30,745 nt of DNA, taken from CADCVW01 sp035644935 (lineage in GTDB: Bacteria > Pseudomonadota > Alphaproteobacteria > Sphingomonadales > Sphingomonadaceae). The notes under the pieces are model-generated. The model searched no databases and was not told where the DNA came from. It saw only the letters and a program-made list of their open reading frames with translations. The position numbers and the translations under genes are program-made. Where the stretch lies: NCBI GenBank assembly GCA_035644935.1, contig DASQNO010000059.1, forward strand, positions 1 through 30,745. Reading direction: 5' to 3'. Below, in pieces: positions 21,431 through 29,763 of this stretch (position 1 is the stretch's first letter; each line of letters begins with the position of its first letter).

Positions 21431-22327
21431 ATGCGGTTTTTTGCGTTCCCTGCCTGCTTTGCCGTCTTTTTGGCGGAGCCCGCCGACGCCGCAAGCTCGC
21501 CGAAGTTACAGTTGGCTGAGCAACGGCTTGCCGCCATGGTCACCGAGAACCCCGGTGAGTTCGGTATCGCGGCGATGGACATGTCCACCGGGCGGAGCAT
21601 CGGCTTCAACGCAGCCCTGCCCTTTCCGATGGCGAGCACCATGAAGATCGCCGTCGCCGCGGCTTACCTTGCCGAGGTCGATGCGGGCCGCCGAAGCCTT
21701 GGCGACACGATCGCGGGCACCAGCGCCGTAGCGCTCATGGACGCGATGATCACGCGCAGCGACAATCGGGCGACGGACCTGCTGCTCGCAACGCTGGGAG
21801 GACCGGGTCAGGTGGACCGCTGGTTGCGCGTGCAGGGCCTTGCCAACATTCGGGTGGACCGCACGATCGCACAATTGCTTAGCGCGCGCCGGGACCTGCG
21901 AGACATTCGGGATTCGAGCACGCCGACGGCGATGCTCGGCCTGCTGCGGGTCATCGATACTGGCACTGCATTGCGTCCGGGAAGCCGTGCTCTTCTGCTG
22001 GACATGATGCGTCGCTGCAGGACGGGTTCGAACCGCATCCGGGGCATTCTTCCCCCTGGTGCGACCGTGCAGCACAAGACCGGCACCCTATCGGGTTACA
22101 CCGGGGACGTCGGCTTCCTGACCTCCCCGAGTGGGCAGCGGATCGCGGTAGCGTTTTTCGCCCGGGGCGGAGAAAACCGGCCGGCCGTGATCGCCACCGC
22201 AGCGCGCATGATCTACGATGCATTCGGCGCCGAGGCACGTCCGGCCACGCTGCTTAGGGCTTTGGCGGCTCAAGCCGCGTCCGCCGATCTCTACGGGACG
22301 GGCAGGTCGCAAGCCCTTCGTAAATGA
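21431..22327 (+). CDS. Class A beta-lactamase-like serine hydrolase
   Basis: A 298-residue exported protein. A signal peptide (MRMRFFAFPACFAVFLAEPA) likely ends at PADA-ASS, sending it to the periplasm. It has the active-site SxxK in MASTMKIAV (Ser71, Lys74), the SDN loop in ITRSDNRATD (112-114) and HKTGTLSGYTGDVGF (KTG 218-220). The region that should hold the omega-loop Glu166xxLN reads VDRTIAQLLSARRDLRDIRD before SSTPTAM, with no glutamate in place, so the general base for deacylation seems missing. It may be a slow or penicillin-binding relative rather than an effective lactamase. The ATG at 21431 has GAGAGA seven bases upstream; ATGs at 21416 and 21425 are alternatives. The M20 gene begins 40 bp after its stop. 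Confidence 0.85.
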   Translation: MRFFAFPACFAVFLAEPADAASSPKLQLAEQRLAAMVTENPGEFGIAAMDMSTGRSIGFNAALPFPMASTMKIAVAAAYLAEVDAGRRSLGDTIAGTSAVALMDAMITRSDNRATDLLLATLGGPGQVDRWLRVQGLANIRVDRTIAQLLSARRDLRDIRDSSTPTAMLGLLRVIDTGTALRPGSRALLLDMMRRCRTGSNRIRGILPPGATVQHKTGTLSGYTGDVGFLTSPSGQRIAVAFFARGGENRPAVIATAARMIYDAFGAEARPATLLRALAAQAASADLYGTGRSQALRK

Positions 22328-22367
22328 AGATGCCGCCCGCTGCGTGGCGGTACGAAAGGGACCTCCG

Positions 22368-23573
22368 ATGATCCCGTTGATCGACTGGACTGCGGCCGGC
22401 GAAGCCGAGCTTGCCGACGTGATAAAGCTGCGCCGAGAGATCCACGCTGACCCGGAAGTGGGGCTCGATTGCCCGCGCACGACGGAGAGGCTCAGGGCGG
22501 CTCTCGCCGGCCTGCCGTTGGAGATCCACACTGGTCCCTCGACGACCGGCTTCGTTGCGGTGCTGCGGGGGCCGCATAATGGCCGAACCGTGCTGCTGCG
22601 CGGCGACATGGACGCGCTTCCGATGACGGAGGAGACGGGGCTGCTTTTTGCATCACGCGTGCCCGGCCGGATGCACGCTTGTGGACATGATGCGCACTCG
22701 GCGATGCTGGTCGGCGCCGCCCGCGCCTTGTCCGCGCGCCGGGAGGACCTCGCCGGAACGGTGGTGTTCATGTTCCAGCCCGGCGAGGAGGGATACCACG
22801 GCGCCCGTCACATGATCGACGACGGGCTGCTCGATATCGCTCGTCCCGACGCCGCATTCGCGCTCCACATTTCGCCGAACATGCCGATGGGACAGATCGT
22901 CAGCCGGCCCGGGCCGCTGCTGGCGTCCACCGACACGCTAGTGGCAAGAATATGCGGCGCGGGTGGGCACGCGGCGATGCCGCACGAGTGCGTCGATCCT
23001 GTTCCGGTCGTTTGCGAGATCGTTATGGCTCTCCAGGCGTTCATTGCGCGCCGGGTGCCGGTCGCCGATCCGGCCGTGCTGTCGATCACCAGGATCGACG
23101 CCGGCACTGCGCACAACATCATCCCCGGCAGCGTGGACCTGCTCGGCACGCTTCGCACCTTGTCGGAGGCGACGCGCGCCCTTGCCCGCGAAGCCTTCAC
23201 GCGCATCGCCACGTATATCGCCGCCGCTCATGGATGCACCGCGGAGGTTTCCATCGAGCCCGGATATCCTGTGACGGTCAACGACCAGCGTGCGACGGAT
23301 CTGCTGCGCAACTGCGCCTCCGCGCTCGGCGGGGACGGCGCCTACAGCCACATGGCTGCACCAATGATGGGTGCGGAGGACTTCTCGTACGTATTGCAGC
23401 AGGTGCCGGGCGCCATGGCGTTCATCGGCGCGGCACCTTCCGGCAGCGATCCCGCCACGAACCCTCCGCTCCACAACACGCGCATGACGATCGACGAGGC
23501 TGTGATGGCCCGCGGCGTCGCACTGCACTGCGCGTTCGCCGGAGCCTTCCTGGAAAGTGGTTTCGACGGCTGA
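22368..23573 (+). CDS. M20 family amidohydrolase (hippurate hydrolase-like)
   Basis: A 401-residue metal-dependent amidohydrolase/carboxypeptidase of the M20D type (hippurate hydrolase, N-acetyl-amino-acid deacylase, IAA-amino-acid hydrolase relatives). Metal and catalytic motifs are LLRGDMDALPMTEETG, MHACGHDAHSAMLVGAA, VFMFQPGEEGYHGAR, the dimerisation-domain segment ICGAGGHAAMPHECVDPV, TAHNIIPGSVDLLGTLRTLS and, near the end, PMMGAEDFSYVLQQVPG with PPLHNTRM. No signal peptide is seen, so it is probably cytoplasmic and releases an acyl group from an N-acyl amino acid. The start at 22368 follows AAAGGGACC. It lies 40 bp after the lactamase-like gene and may be co-transcribed. Confidence 0.92.
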   Translation: MIPLIDWTAAGEAELADVIKLRREIHADPEVGLDCPRTTERLRAALAGLPLEIHTGPSTTGFVAVLRGPHNGRTVLLRGDMDALPMTEETGLLFASRVPGRMHACGHDAHSAMLVGAARALSARREDLAGTVVFMFQPGEEGYHGARHMIDDGLLDIARPDAAFALHISPNMPMGQIVSRPGPLLASTDTLVARICGAGGHAAMPHECVDPVPVVCEIVMALQAFIARRVPVADPAVLSITRIDAGTAHNIIPGSVDLLGTLRTLSEATRALAREAFTRIATYIAAAHGCTAEVSIEPGYPVTVNDQRATDLLRNCASALGGDGAYSHMAAPMMGAEDFSYVLQQVPGAMAFIGAAPSGSDPATNPPLHNTRMTIDEAVMARGVALHCAFAGAFLESGFDG

Positions 23574-23665
23574 ACCGGCCTTTGAGGATTAGACGGCGGC
23601 AGCACTTTTCGTCTAAGGGGTAACGCTGACCGCGGCAGAGATCCGCTGCCGAACCGGATCTAACC

Positions 23666-25306
23666 GTGCTGAACAAGTCAACTCTCGCCGCCGAACTGTC
23701 CGGCGACGCTCCGCTTACTCCCGCATCTTTGGCGGCCGGCCCCGCCGCGCTGGAACGGCGAACCTTTGCCATCATCTCGCATCCGGACGCGGGCAAGACG
23801 ACGCTGACCGAAAAGCTGCTTCATACGGCCGGCGCCGTTCGGGAGGCAGGCGAGGTGCGCGCACGAGGAAACCAGCGGCGCGCACGTTCGGACTGGATGG
23901 CGATTGAACAGCAACGCGGAATTTCCGTGACGAGTTCGGTCATGACCTTCGAGCGCGACGGCATCCTGTTCAACCTGCTTGACACACCGGGTCACCAGGA
24001 TTTTTCGGAGGACACGTACCGAACGCTGACCGCGGTCGACAGCGCGATCATGGTCATCGACGCGGCCAAGGGTATCGAGGCTCAGACGCGCAAGCTGTTC
24101 GAGGTGTGCCGCCTGCGCAACGTGCCGATCATCACGTTCATCAACAAAGTCGATCGCGAGGGCCTGTCCCCCTTCGCGCTGATGGACGAAGTCGCCGAAA
24201 CGCTCCAGCTGGACGTCTCGCCGCGCAACTGGCCCGCGGGGATGGGAGGGCTGTTCGGGGGCATCTATGATCTGGAGACCGACACGCTAACGCTGGCGGT
24301 CACGGGAGACGGGGGGGCGCGCGCGCCCATCCGCTGTTCGGGCCTCGACGACGAAGTGCTGGATCGCGTCTTGTCCCCCGAAGCCGCTTCCGCCCTGCGC
24401 GAAGAGGCCGGGCTCGCCCAAGCCGCCTACCCCGACTTTGATCCGGAGGCGTTCCGCGCCGGCGACATGACCCCCGTCTATTTCGGCAGCGCGCTACGCG
24501 AGATCGGCGTTGATCATCTTTTCGAAGGTCTCATCCGTGACGCTCCGCCTCCCGGTCTCCAGCCGGCGATGCCCGCTCCGGTCGATCCGGACGAGGAACG
24601 TGTCACCGGCTTCATCTTCAAGATGCAGGCGAACATGGACCCCAATCATCGCGACCGCGTGGCGTTCATGCGCATCTGTTCGGGCACGCTGCGGCGCGGC
24701 ATCAAGCTCCACAATGCGCGGCTGGGCAAAGCGATGGCCATCCACAATCCGGTGTCCTTCTTCGCGCGAGACAGGGAACTTGCGGGTGCCGCGCGCCCCG
24801 GCGACATCATCGGCATTCCCAATCACGGCACGCTGCGCGTCGGCGACACGTTGTTCGAGCGGGGGGAGGTGCGGTTCACCGGGCTGCCCAACTTCGCGCC
24901 GGAGATCCTGCGCCGCGTTCGCCTGGACGATCCCATGAAGACCAAGCAGATGCGCCGGGGCTTGAGCGACCTGGCCGAGGAGGGCGTCGTGCGGGTCTTT
25001 CGTCCGCTGCTCGGATCGCAGTGGATCGTGGGCGTCGTGGGCGAGCTTCAACTCGACGTCCTGGCGACCCGCATCGAGCAGGAATATGGCCTGCGGCTGG
25101 GGTTCGAGGCGAGCCCCCACGACATCGCGCGCTGGATCGCCGCCGCGCCCGATACGCTGAAGAGGCTGATCGCGGCCAACCGCGCCAACATAGCCGAGGA
25201 CCAGGACGATGCCCCGGTTCTGATGATGCGCAATGCGTGGGAATTCGGCTACTTCCAGCAGCAATGGCCGGACGTCGAGTTCCTGAGCGTACGCGAGCGC
25301 GACTAG
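23666..25306 (+). CDS. prfC: Peptide chain release factor 3
   Basis: A 546-residue translational GTPase, RF3, that removes RF1/RF2 from the ribosome after termination. RRTFAIISHPDAGKTTLTEK is the P-loop; RARGNQRRARSDWMAIEQQR with GISVTSSVM is the switch region typical of RF3; DTPGHQDFSEDTYRTLTAVD is G3; FINKVDREG is G4. Domains II and III follow (VTGFIFKMQANMDPNHRDRV, VGELQLDVLATRIEQEYGL). The start is GTG at 23666 with a poor ribosome site; about 30 residues precede the conserved core. The gene is of normal length and intact. Its base composition and codon use look less GC-biased than the his operon. Confidence 0.96.
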   Translation: MLNKSTLAAELSGDAPLTPASLAAGPAALERRTFAIISHPDAGKTTLTEKLLHTAGAVREAGEVRARGNQRRARSDWMAIEQQRGISVTSSVMTFERDGILFNLLDTPGHQDFSEDTYRTLTAVDSAIMVIDAAKGIEAQTRKLFEVCRLRNVPIITFINKVDREGLSPFALMDEVAETLQLDVSPRNWPAGMGGLFGGIYDLETDTLTLAVTGDGGARAPIRCSGLDDEVLDRVLSPEAASALREEAGLAQAAYPDFDPEAFRAGDMTPVYFGSALREIGVDHLFEGLIRDAPPPGLQPAMPAPVDPDEERVTGFIFKMQANMDPNHRDRVAFMRICSGTLRRGIKLHNARLGKAMAIHNPVSFFARDRELAGAARPGDIIGIPNHGTLRVGDTLFERGEVRFTGLPNFAPEILRRVRLDDPMKTKQMRRGLSDLAEEGVVRVFRPLLGSQWIVGVVGELQLDVLATRIEQEYGLRLGFEASPHDIARWIAAAPDTLKRLIAANRANIAEDQDDAPVLMMRNAWEFGYFQQQWPDVEFLSVRERD

Positions 25307-25348
25307 CAGGGCCGGCCACGGATCCGGCGCAATCTAAGGGTGAGCATC

Positions 25349-25708
25349 ATGGAACCCGCTGTGAGGGATTGGGACAGCGCTGCCGTACGAACATGGCTGG
25401 AGAGTCGCGTCATTGCCGCGCGCCTCGATCAAGTGGCGGCGGAGCGAGGTGGCCGCGACCGGCAGGACGACTGCGACAAGGCGAGCGCCGAGGAAATGAT
25501 CTGCGCGCTGGCCGCGAAGAGCCGGTCCGAGGTGTCGCAGGCCGCTCTGTTGGCGGAATTAGGGGACTTGCTGAACCGCGACGAGTTTGTCTGGCCTGCC
25601 GTTTATAGCGACATTCGCTTCGACAGGCATGCTCGCGCCTTCGCCAAGAAGCTGATCAGAATGGTGAAGGCCAACGAGGGGTTCGGAAACGTCACGCACT
25701 ACCAGTGA
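25349..25708 (+). CDS. Hypothetical protein, 119 residues
   Basis: I do not recognise this protein. It begins MEPAVRDWDSAAVRTWLESR, is largely helical in appearance, charged, with one cysteine pair (C near DDCDKAS and MICALAA), and ends FAKKLIRMVKANEGFGNVTH. There is no signal peptide and no membrane segment. The ATG at 25349 is preceded by AAGGGTGAG, a good ribosome site; a GTG three codons earlier is less likely. It follows prfC by 42 bp, so it may be in the same transcript. The coding potential is supported by the ribosome site and spacing, not by homology. Confidence 0.6.
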   Translation: MEPAVRDWDSAAVRTWLESRVIAARLDQVAAERGGRDRQDDCDKASAEEMICALAAKSRSEVSQAALLAELGDLLNRDEFVWPAVYSDIRFDRHARAFAKKLIRMVKANEGFGNVTHYQ

Positions 25709-25870
25709 GGGTATGCAAGACATCAACTCTGGAACAGGTCGATTGCTTGGCAGCTAGCGCGCTTCCGTGTCCGGACGCCAAACTCAACGACCGTTCCGGT
25801 GCGCAGGGGACCACGTTCGCGCCGCCCCGAACGAGCTGCCGGTCGTGAGACTGAACTAGGAACAAATTGA

Positions 25871-25961
25871 TGGCGGAGCGGGAGGGATTCGAACCCTCGA
25901 AGAGCTATTAACCCTTACACACTTTCCAGGCGTGCGCCATCGACCACTCGGCCACCGCTCC
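25871..25961 (-). tRNA. tRNA-Ser (anticodon GGA)
   Basis: Read on the minus strand, the 91-base gene starts GGAGCGGTGGCCGAGTGG, has the anticodon loop CTGGAAA (anticodon GGA, serine UCC/UCU codons), a long variable arm (GTAAGGGTTAATAGCTCTTC) as expected for a class II tRNA, the T-loop GGTTCGAATCC, an acceptor stem GGAGCGG/CCGCTCC and an encoded CCA. All stems pair well. Confidence 0.96.
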
Positions 25962-26061
25962 TCCTGCCAGGCAAGTCGCGGGGTGTAGGCAAGCGGAGCC
26001 GCAAGGGCAAGCCGCCTCCGCACGCTGGCGTCGCGGGCGCGTTTGCGGCATCGCACGGCGC

Positions 26062-26460
26062 ATGACCGGCACGCAGACCCACGCCCCCACGGCCGCCGAC
26101 CTCGACCGCATGGCGCGCGCCGTGCTCGCCCGCCTGCCGCCCGAATTCGGCGCGCATTTGGACGACATCGTGCTCGTGGTCGACGAATTCGCGGAAGACG
26201 AAGTCCTGGCCGATCTCGGCATTGAGGATGCGTTCGAACTGACCGGCCTCTACACGGGACGGCCGCTCGGCGCGAAGTCATCATCCGACGTCGCAACCGC
26301 GCCCGACATGATCCACCTCTATCGCCAGCCGCTGCTGGCCGAGTGGATCGAAACGGGCGTGTCGCTGGAAGCGCTGATCGCGCACGTTGTCATCCACGAG
26401 GTCGGGCATCATTTCGGCCTCAGCGACGCCGACATGCACAAGCTGGAGGAGGATGCCTGA
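26062..26460 (+). CDS. Metallopeptidase family protein (DUF1025-like zincin)
   Basis: A 132-residue small zinc-metallopeptidase of the minimal-zincin type. The key motif HEVGHHFGLSDADMHKLEED (HExxHxxGLSD) supplies the two zinc histidines and the catalytic glutamate. Other family segments are RLPPEFGAHLDDIVLVVDEF followed by AEDEVLADLGIEDAFELTGLYTG, and DMIHLYRQPLL. Members are widespread next to housekeeping genes in alphaproteobacteria, but their substrate is unknown. The ATG at 26062 has no strong ribosome site. The stop overlaps the start of ccmA by 8 bp. Confidence 0.88.
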   Translation: MTGTQTHAPTAADLDRMARAVLARLPPEFGAHLDDIVLVVDEFAEDEVLADLGIEDAFELTGLYTGRPLGAKSSSDVATAPDMIHLYRQPLLAEWIETGVSLEALIAHVVIHEVGHHFGLSDADMHKLEEDA

Positions 26461-27037
26461 TCCGGCCGCGCCGACGCCGCCGCTGATGCTGGAGGGCGTC
26501 GCCTGCATCCGCGGCGGGCGGTTGCTGTTCGAGGGGCTCGACCTCGTCCTGGCGCCGGGCGAGGCGGTCGTCGTGAGCGGCCAAAATGGAGTCGGCAAGT
26601 CGAGCCTGCTGCGCCTATGCGCGGGGCTGTTGCCAGCCGCCGCCGGGCGCGTGCGCCGGGGCCGCGTCGCGCTGGCCGACGAGGCGCTGGCGCTGGACCC
26701 CCGCCAGCCGCTGGCCGCGGCTCTGCGCTATTGGGCGGTGCTGGACGGCGGCGACGCCGATGCGGCGATGGCTGCAATGGGTCTCGCCGATCTCGCCGAC
26801 GTCCCCGTGCGCATGTTGTCGACGGGGCAGCGGCGGCGCGCCGGGCTGTCGCGCGCGATCGCGGCGCGGGCCCAATTGTGGCTGCTCGACGAGCCCGTCA
26901 ACGGTCTCGATGCCGACGCGACAGATCGCCTGGGAGCCGCTGTCGCGCGCCATCGTGCGGAAGGTGGGGCCGTACTCGCCGCCGCGCACGGTCCGCTGCC
27001 TATTCCCGGCGCCGGTAAGCTGAAGTTTGGGCAGTGA
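26453..27037 (+). CDS. ccmA: Heme exporter ATP-binding protein CcmA
   Basis: A 194-residue ABC ATPase of the cytochrome c maturation (System I) pathway, which drives release of holo-CcmE. Motifs are the Walker A GQNGVGKSSLLRLCAGLL, the signature LSTGQRRRAGLSRA and the Walker B WLLDEPVNGLDADAT, with a histidine switch in LAAAHGPLP. Short length and the start LMLEGVACIRGGRLLFEGLD fit CcmA. GGAGGAGG lies just before the ATG at 26453. ccmB follows with a GTGA overlap. The later ccm genes (C-I) are not in the window. Confidence 0.93.
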   Translation: MPDPAAPTPPLMLEGVACIRGGRLLFEGLDLVLAPGEAVVVSGQNGVGKSSLLRLCAGLLPAAAGRVRRGRVALADEALALDPRQPLAAALRYWAVLDGGDADAAMAAMGLADLADVPVRMLSTGQRRRAGLSRAIAARAQLWLLDEPVNGLDADATDRLGAAVARHRAEGGAVLAAAHGPLPIPGAGKLKFGQ

Positions 27038-27675
27038 TCCTCGCGCTGCTCCGCCGCGACCTGCGCCTGGCACTCGCCGGCGGCCACGCCGCGCTTCCCA
27101 TCGGGTTCTTCGGGCTGACCGCGGCTTTGTTCGCATTTGCGATCGGCCCCGACGCGCCCCTGCTGCGCGCGGTGGGCGGCGGCGTGCTGTGGGTCGCGGG
27201 GCTGCTGGCCGCGCTCCTCCCCGTCGACCGCCTGATTGAACCCGATCGCGCCGACGGCACGCTGGACCAGCATCTGCTTCGCGGGATCGCGGCCGAAACG
27301 GTGTCCGCATCGAAGATGGCGGCCCATTGGCTGAGCTTTGCCGTGCCGCTGCTGGTCGCCGCGCTACCTGCCGCCGCGCTGCTGCAGATGGAGGGGGACG
27401 GCGTCCGCCGGCTGCTGCTCAGTCTGCTGGTCGGTACGCCGGGGCTGGCGGCGCTGGGCGTGCTGGCCGCCTCCCTGACCGCGGGGCTGCGAAGCGCCGC
27501 GGCGCTGGCCGGGCTGCTCGTGCTGCCGCTGTCGGTGCCCCTGCTGATCTTCGGCGCGGGCGCGCTGCAGCCGGAGGCCGGCGGCGCGCTGCGGCTGCTT
27601 GGCGCAGTGTCGCTGCTCTACGTCGCGGCGGCTCCGTTCGCGGCCGGCGCCGCGATCCGCGCGCTGGCCGACTAG
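27034..27675 (+). CDS. ccmB: Heme exporter membrane protein CcmB
   Basis: A 213-residue inner-membrane protein with about six hydrophobic helices, partner of CcmA in cytochrome c maturation. Family wording includes LLRRDLRLALAGGHAALPIG near the N-terminus, PVDRLIEPDRADGTLDQHLL in the cytoplasmic loop and SLLVGTPGLAALGVLAASLT in the middle, all typical of CcmB. The start is GTG at 27034, overlapping the ccmA stop by 4 bp. The stop codon shares the tetranucleotide CTAG (27672-27675) with the convergent methyltransferase gene. Confidence 0.93.
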   Translation: MILALLRRDLRLALAGGHAALPIGFFGLTAALFAFAIGPDAPLLRAVGGGVLWVAGLLAALLPVDRLIEPDRADGTLDQHLLRGIAAETVSASKMAAHWLSFAVPLLVAALPAAALLQMEGDGVRRLLLSLLVGTPGLAALGVLAASLTAGLRSAAALAGLLVLPLSVPLLIFGAGALQPEAGGALRLLGAVSLLYVAAAPFAAGAAIRALAD

Positions 27676-28526
27676 CGGCTCCACCGCGCGAAGATAGCGG
27701 TGGGGAGCAGCAGCCCGCGCGCTTCCTCGCGCACCGCCATGTCGCCGTGCTCGACGCGCCCGCCCAGATGCGCGGTCGCCTGCGTCAGCAGTTCGCCGAT
27801 GGCCAACGCGCTCATGCGGACAGCGTAAACGGTAAGGACGAGAAAGCGGGAGCGCTCGTCGAGAAGGCGCGCGCAGTCGGCCAGGAGGCTCGGCAGATGT
27901 TCCTCCAGCCGCCAGATCTCGCCTTCGGGACCGCGCCCATATTTCGGGGGATCCAGGATGATGCCGTCGTAGCGCCGCCCGCGCCGGACCTCGCGCGCGG
28001 CGAACTTGCCCGCGTCGTCGACCAGCCAGCGGATCGGATGGTTCGCCATGCCCGACAAAGCGGCATTGGCCTTGCCCGCCTCCACCGACTTCTTGGACGC
28101 ATCGACATGAACCAGCCGCGCGCCCGTGGCGGCCATCGCCAGCGTGCCGACGCCGGTATAGCCGAACAGGTTTAGCGCTTCCGTCCCCTCCCCCAGCCGT
28201 TCGCGCATCCACGACCATTGCGGCGCCATGTCGGGAAAGAAGGCGAGGTGCCGGAACGGCGTCAGCGCGGCGGAGAAGCGCGCCTCCTCCCATGCGAGCG
28301 GCCAGTCGACGGGCACCTGCCCGTGCACCTGCCAGCGGCCGCCGCCGTCCTCGTCGGACCCGGGCACGAACTCCGCGTCGGCACGCCAGTCGGGCGCGTG
28401 CGGCGCCCACAAGGCCTGTGCCTCCGGCCGGATGACGCGGACATGGCCGTAACGCTCCAGCTTGCGCCCGCCGCCGCTGTCCAGCAGCGCGTAGTCGGGC
28501 CAGGGTTCGGCGATCAGCGTGGTCAC
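27672..28526 (-). CDS. Class I SAM-dependent methyltransferase (RlmI/COG1092-like)
   Basis: A 284-residue methyltransferase resembling the catalytic part of 23S rRNA cytosine methyltransferases (RlmI/RlmK group). LNLFGYTGVGTLAMAATGAR is motif I for SAM binding, HVDASKKSVEAGKANAALSG follows, and GIILDPPKYGRGPEGEIWRL contains the DPPK motif IV. The N-terminal part (WPDYALLDSGGGRKLERYG) is typical of this subgroup, which lacks the PUA domain of RlmI itself. The target RNA cannot be told. The GTG at 28526 is chosen as start, 7 bp after the M16 peptidase stop; upstream residues are translation of the peptidase gene in another frame. Confidence 0.87.
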   Translation of the reverse strand: MTTLIAEPWPDYALLDSGGGRKLERYGHVRVIRPEAQALWAPHAPDWRADAEFVPGSDEDGGGRWQVHGQVPVDWPLAWEEARFSAALTPFRHLAFFPDMAPQWSWMRERLGEGTEALNLFGYTGVGTLAMAATGARLVHVDASKKSVEAGKANAALSGMANHPIRWLVDDAGKFAAREVRRGRRYDGIILDPPKYGRGPEGEIWRLEEHLPSLLADCARLLDERSRFLVLTVYAVRMSALAIGELLTQATAHLGGRVEHGDMAVREEARGLLLPTAIFARWSR

Positions 28527-28533
28527 GCGCGGC

Positions 28534-29763
28534 TCAGGCAGCCAGCGCGAGCTTGCCGCCCACGGTCGCCAGCGTCGTCGGGCCGGCCAGCACGCGCGCC
28601 GCCACACGGCGCACGTCGGCGACGCTCACCGCGTCGATCTCCGCCACCAGTTCCGCCGCGGCGACGATGCGCCCGCGCAGGTCGATGCCGCGCGCCAGAA
28701 CGTCGGCGCGCGTCTGCACCGACTCCAGGCTCATCAGCAGCCCGGCGCGCGCCTGCGCCTTGGACCGCGCGAGTTCGGCGTCGGTGAAGCTGTCAGCCGT
28801 GGCGGCCAGGATGCTGCGCGACAGCGCCAGCGCGCGCGCCGCGTCCTTGGCGTCGGTCGCGCAGTAAACGCCCAGAACCCCCGTGTCGGCATAGCCCGCC
28901 GCCCAGGAGTAGATCGAATAGGCGAGTCCCAGCTCCTCGCGCACTTCCTGGAACAGCCTGGACGACATACCGCCGCCGGCCGCCTGGCTGAACAGGTTGA
29001 GCGCTGGCATGTCCGGGTCGTTTGCGGGCAATCCTTCGTGAACAAAGGCGAGGTGCACCTGGTCGAAGCGGCGCTTGTCCTGAAACGACCCGCCGTTGAA
29101 TCGCGCCGCGACGGGCCTGGGCGCGCGGCCCGCAGGCAAATCGCCGAACCGCGCTTCGGCGAGGCCCAGCAGCAAGTCGGCGTCGACCCGGCCCGCAGCG
29201 GCGAGGATCAGCCCGTCCGGGCGATATTGGATGGCCAGCCAGTCGCGGAGGTCGGCCACCGCGATGGCGGCAATGCTGTCTTCGGATCCCAGCACGGGCT
29301 GGCCGAGCGGCTGTCCCGGAAAGCAGGCGGCGTTGAGATGGTCGAAAACAATGTCGTCGGGCGTATCGCGCGCTTCACCAAGCTCGGACAGGACGACGCT
29401 CTTTTCGCGCTCCAGTTCGTCGACGTCGAACCGCGGCGCGCGGACGAAGTCGGCGATGACCTCAACGCCCAGCTGCAGGTCGCCGGGCAGCAAACGCGCC
29501 TGAAACGCCGTCGTCTCGCGGCTCGTCCAGGCGTTCAGCGACCCGCCCACGTCCTCGATGTCTTCGGCGATGGCGCGCGCATCCCGGTTGCCGGCGCCCT
29601 TGAACACCATGTGCTCGACCATGTGGGCCAGCCCGCTCAAGCCCAGCGGCTCGGACCGCGCCCCGGCATCGGCGTACAGACCGACGGACAGCGTCTCGAC
29701 GCCCGGCATGGGGTCGACGGCGACGGTCAGGCCATTGGCGAGGCGGTGCAGTTCGGCGGTCAT
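28534..29763 (-). CDS. M16 family zinc peptidase
   Basis: A 409-residue peptidase of the M16B (mitochondrial-processing-peptidase-like) family. The inverted zinc motif HMVEHMVFKG (HxxEH) lies near residue 50, and the downstream glutamate lies within SLNAWTSRETTAFQARLLPG. LFQEVREELGLAYSIYSW is the usual C-terminal-domain motif with the Arg/Tyr pair. There is no signal peptide, so it is probably cytoplasmic. The ATG at 29763 overlaps the SURF1 stop by 4 bp (ATGA), so the two are likely translated together. This gene next to the oxidase genes is a common alphaproteobacterial arrangement. Confidence 0.93.
   Translation of the reverse strand: MTAELHRLANGLTVAVDPMPGVETLSVGLYADAGARSEPLGLSGLAHMVEHMVFKGAGNRDARAIAEDIEDVGGSLNAWTSRETTAFQARLLPGDLQLGVEVIADFVRAPRFDVDELEREKSVVLSELGEARDTPDDIVFDHLNAACFPGQPLGQPVLGSEDSIAAIAVADLRDWLAIQYRPDGLILAAAGRVDADLLLGLAEARFGDLPAGRAPRPVAARFNGGSFQDKRRFDQVHLAFVHEGLPANDPDMPALNLFSQAAGGGMSSRLFQEVREELGLAYSIYSWAAGYADTGVLGVYCATDAKDAARALALSRSILAATADSFTDAELARSKAQARAGLLMSLESVQTRADVLARGIDLRGRIVAAAELVAEIDAVSVADVRRVAARVLAGPTTLATVGGKLALAA

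Noticed and set aside
21262..25961. att-like direct repeat between CACCGCTCC near 21267 and the tRNA-Ser 5' end
   Set aside because: Only about nine bases match and it involves the 5' rather than the usual 3' tRNA end; no integrase is present.
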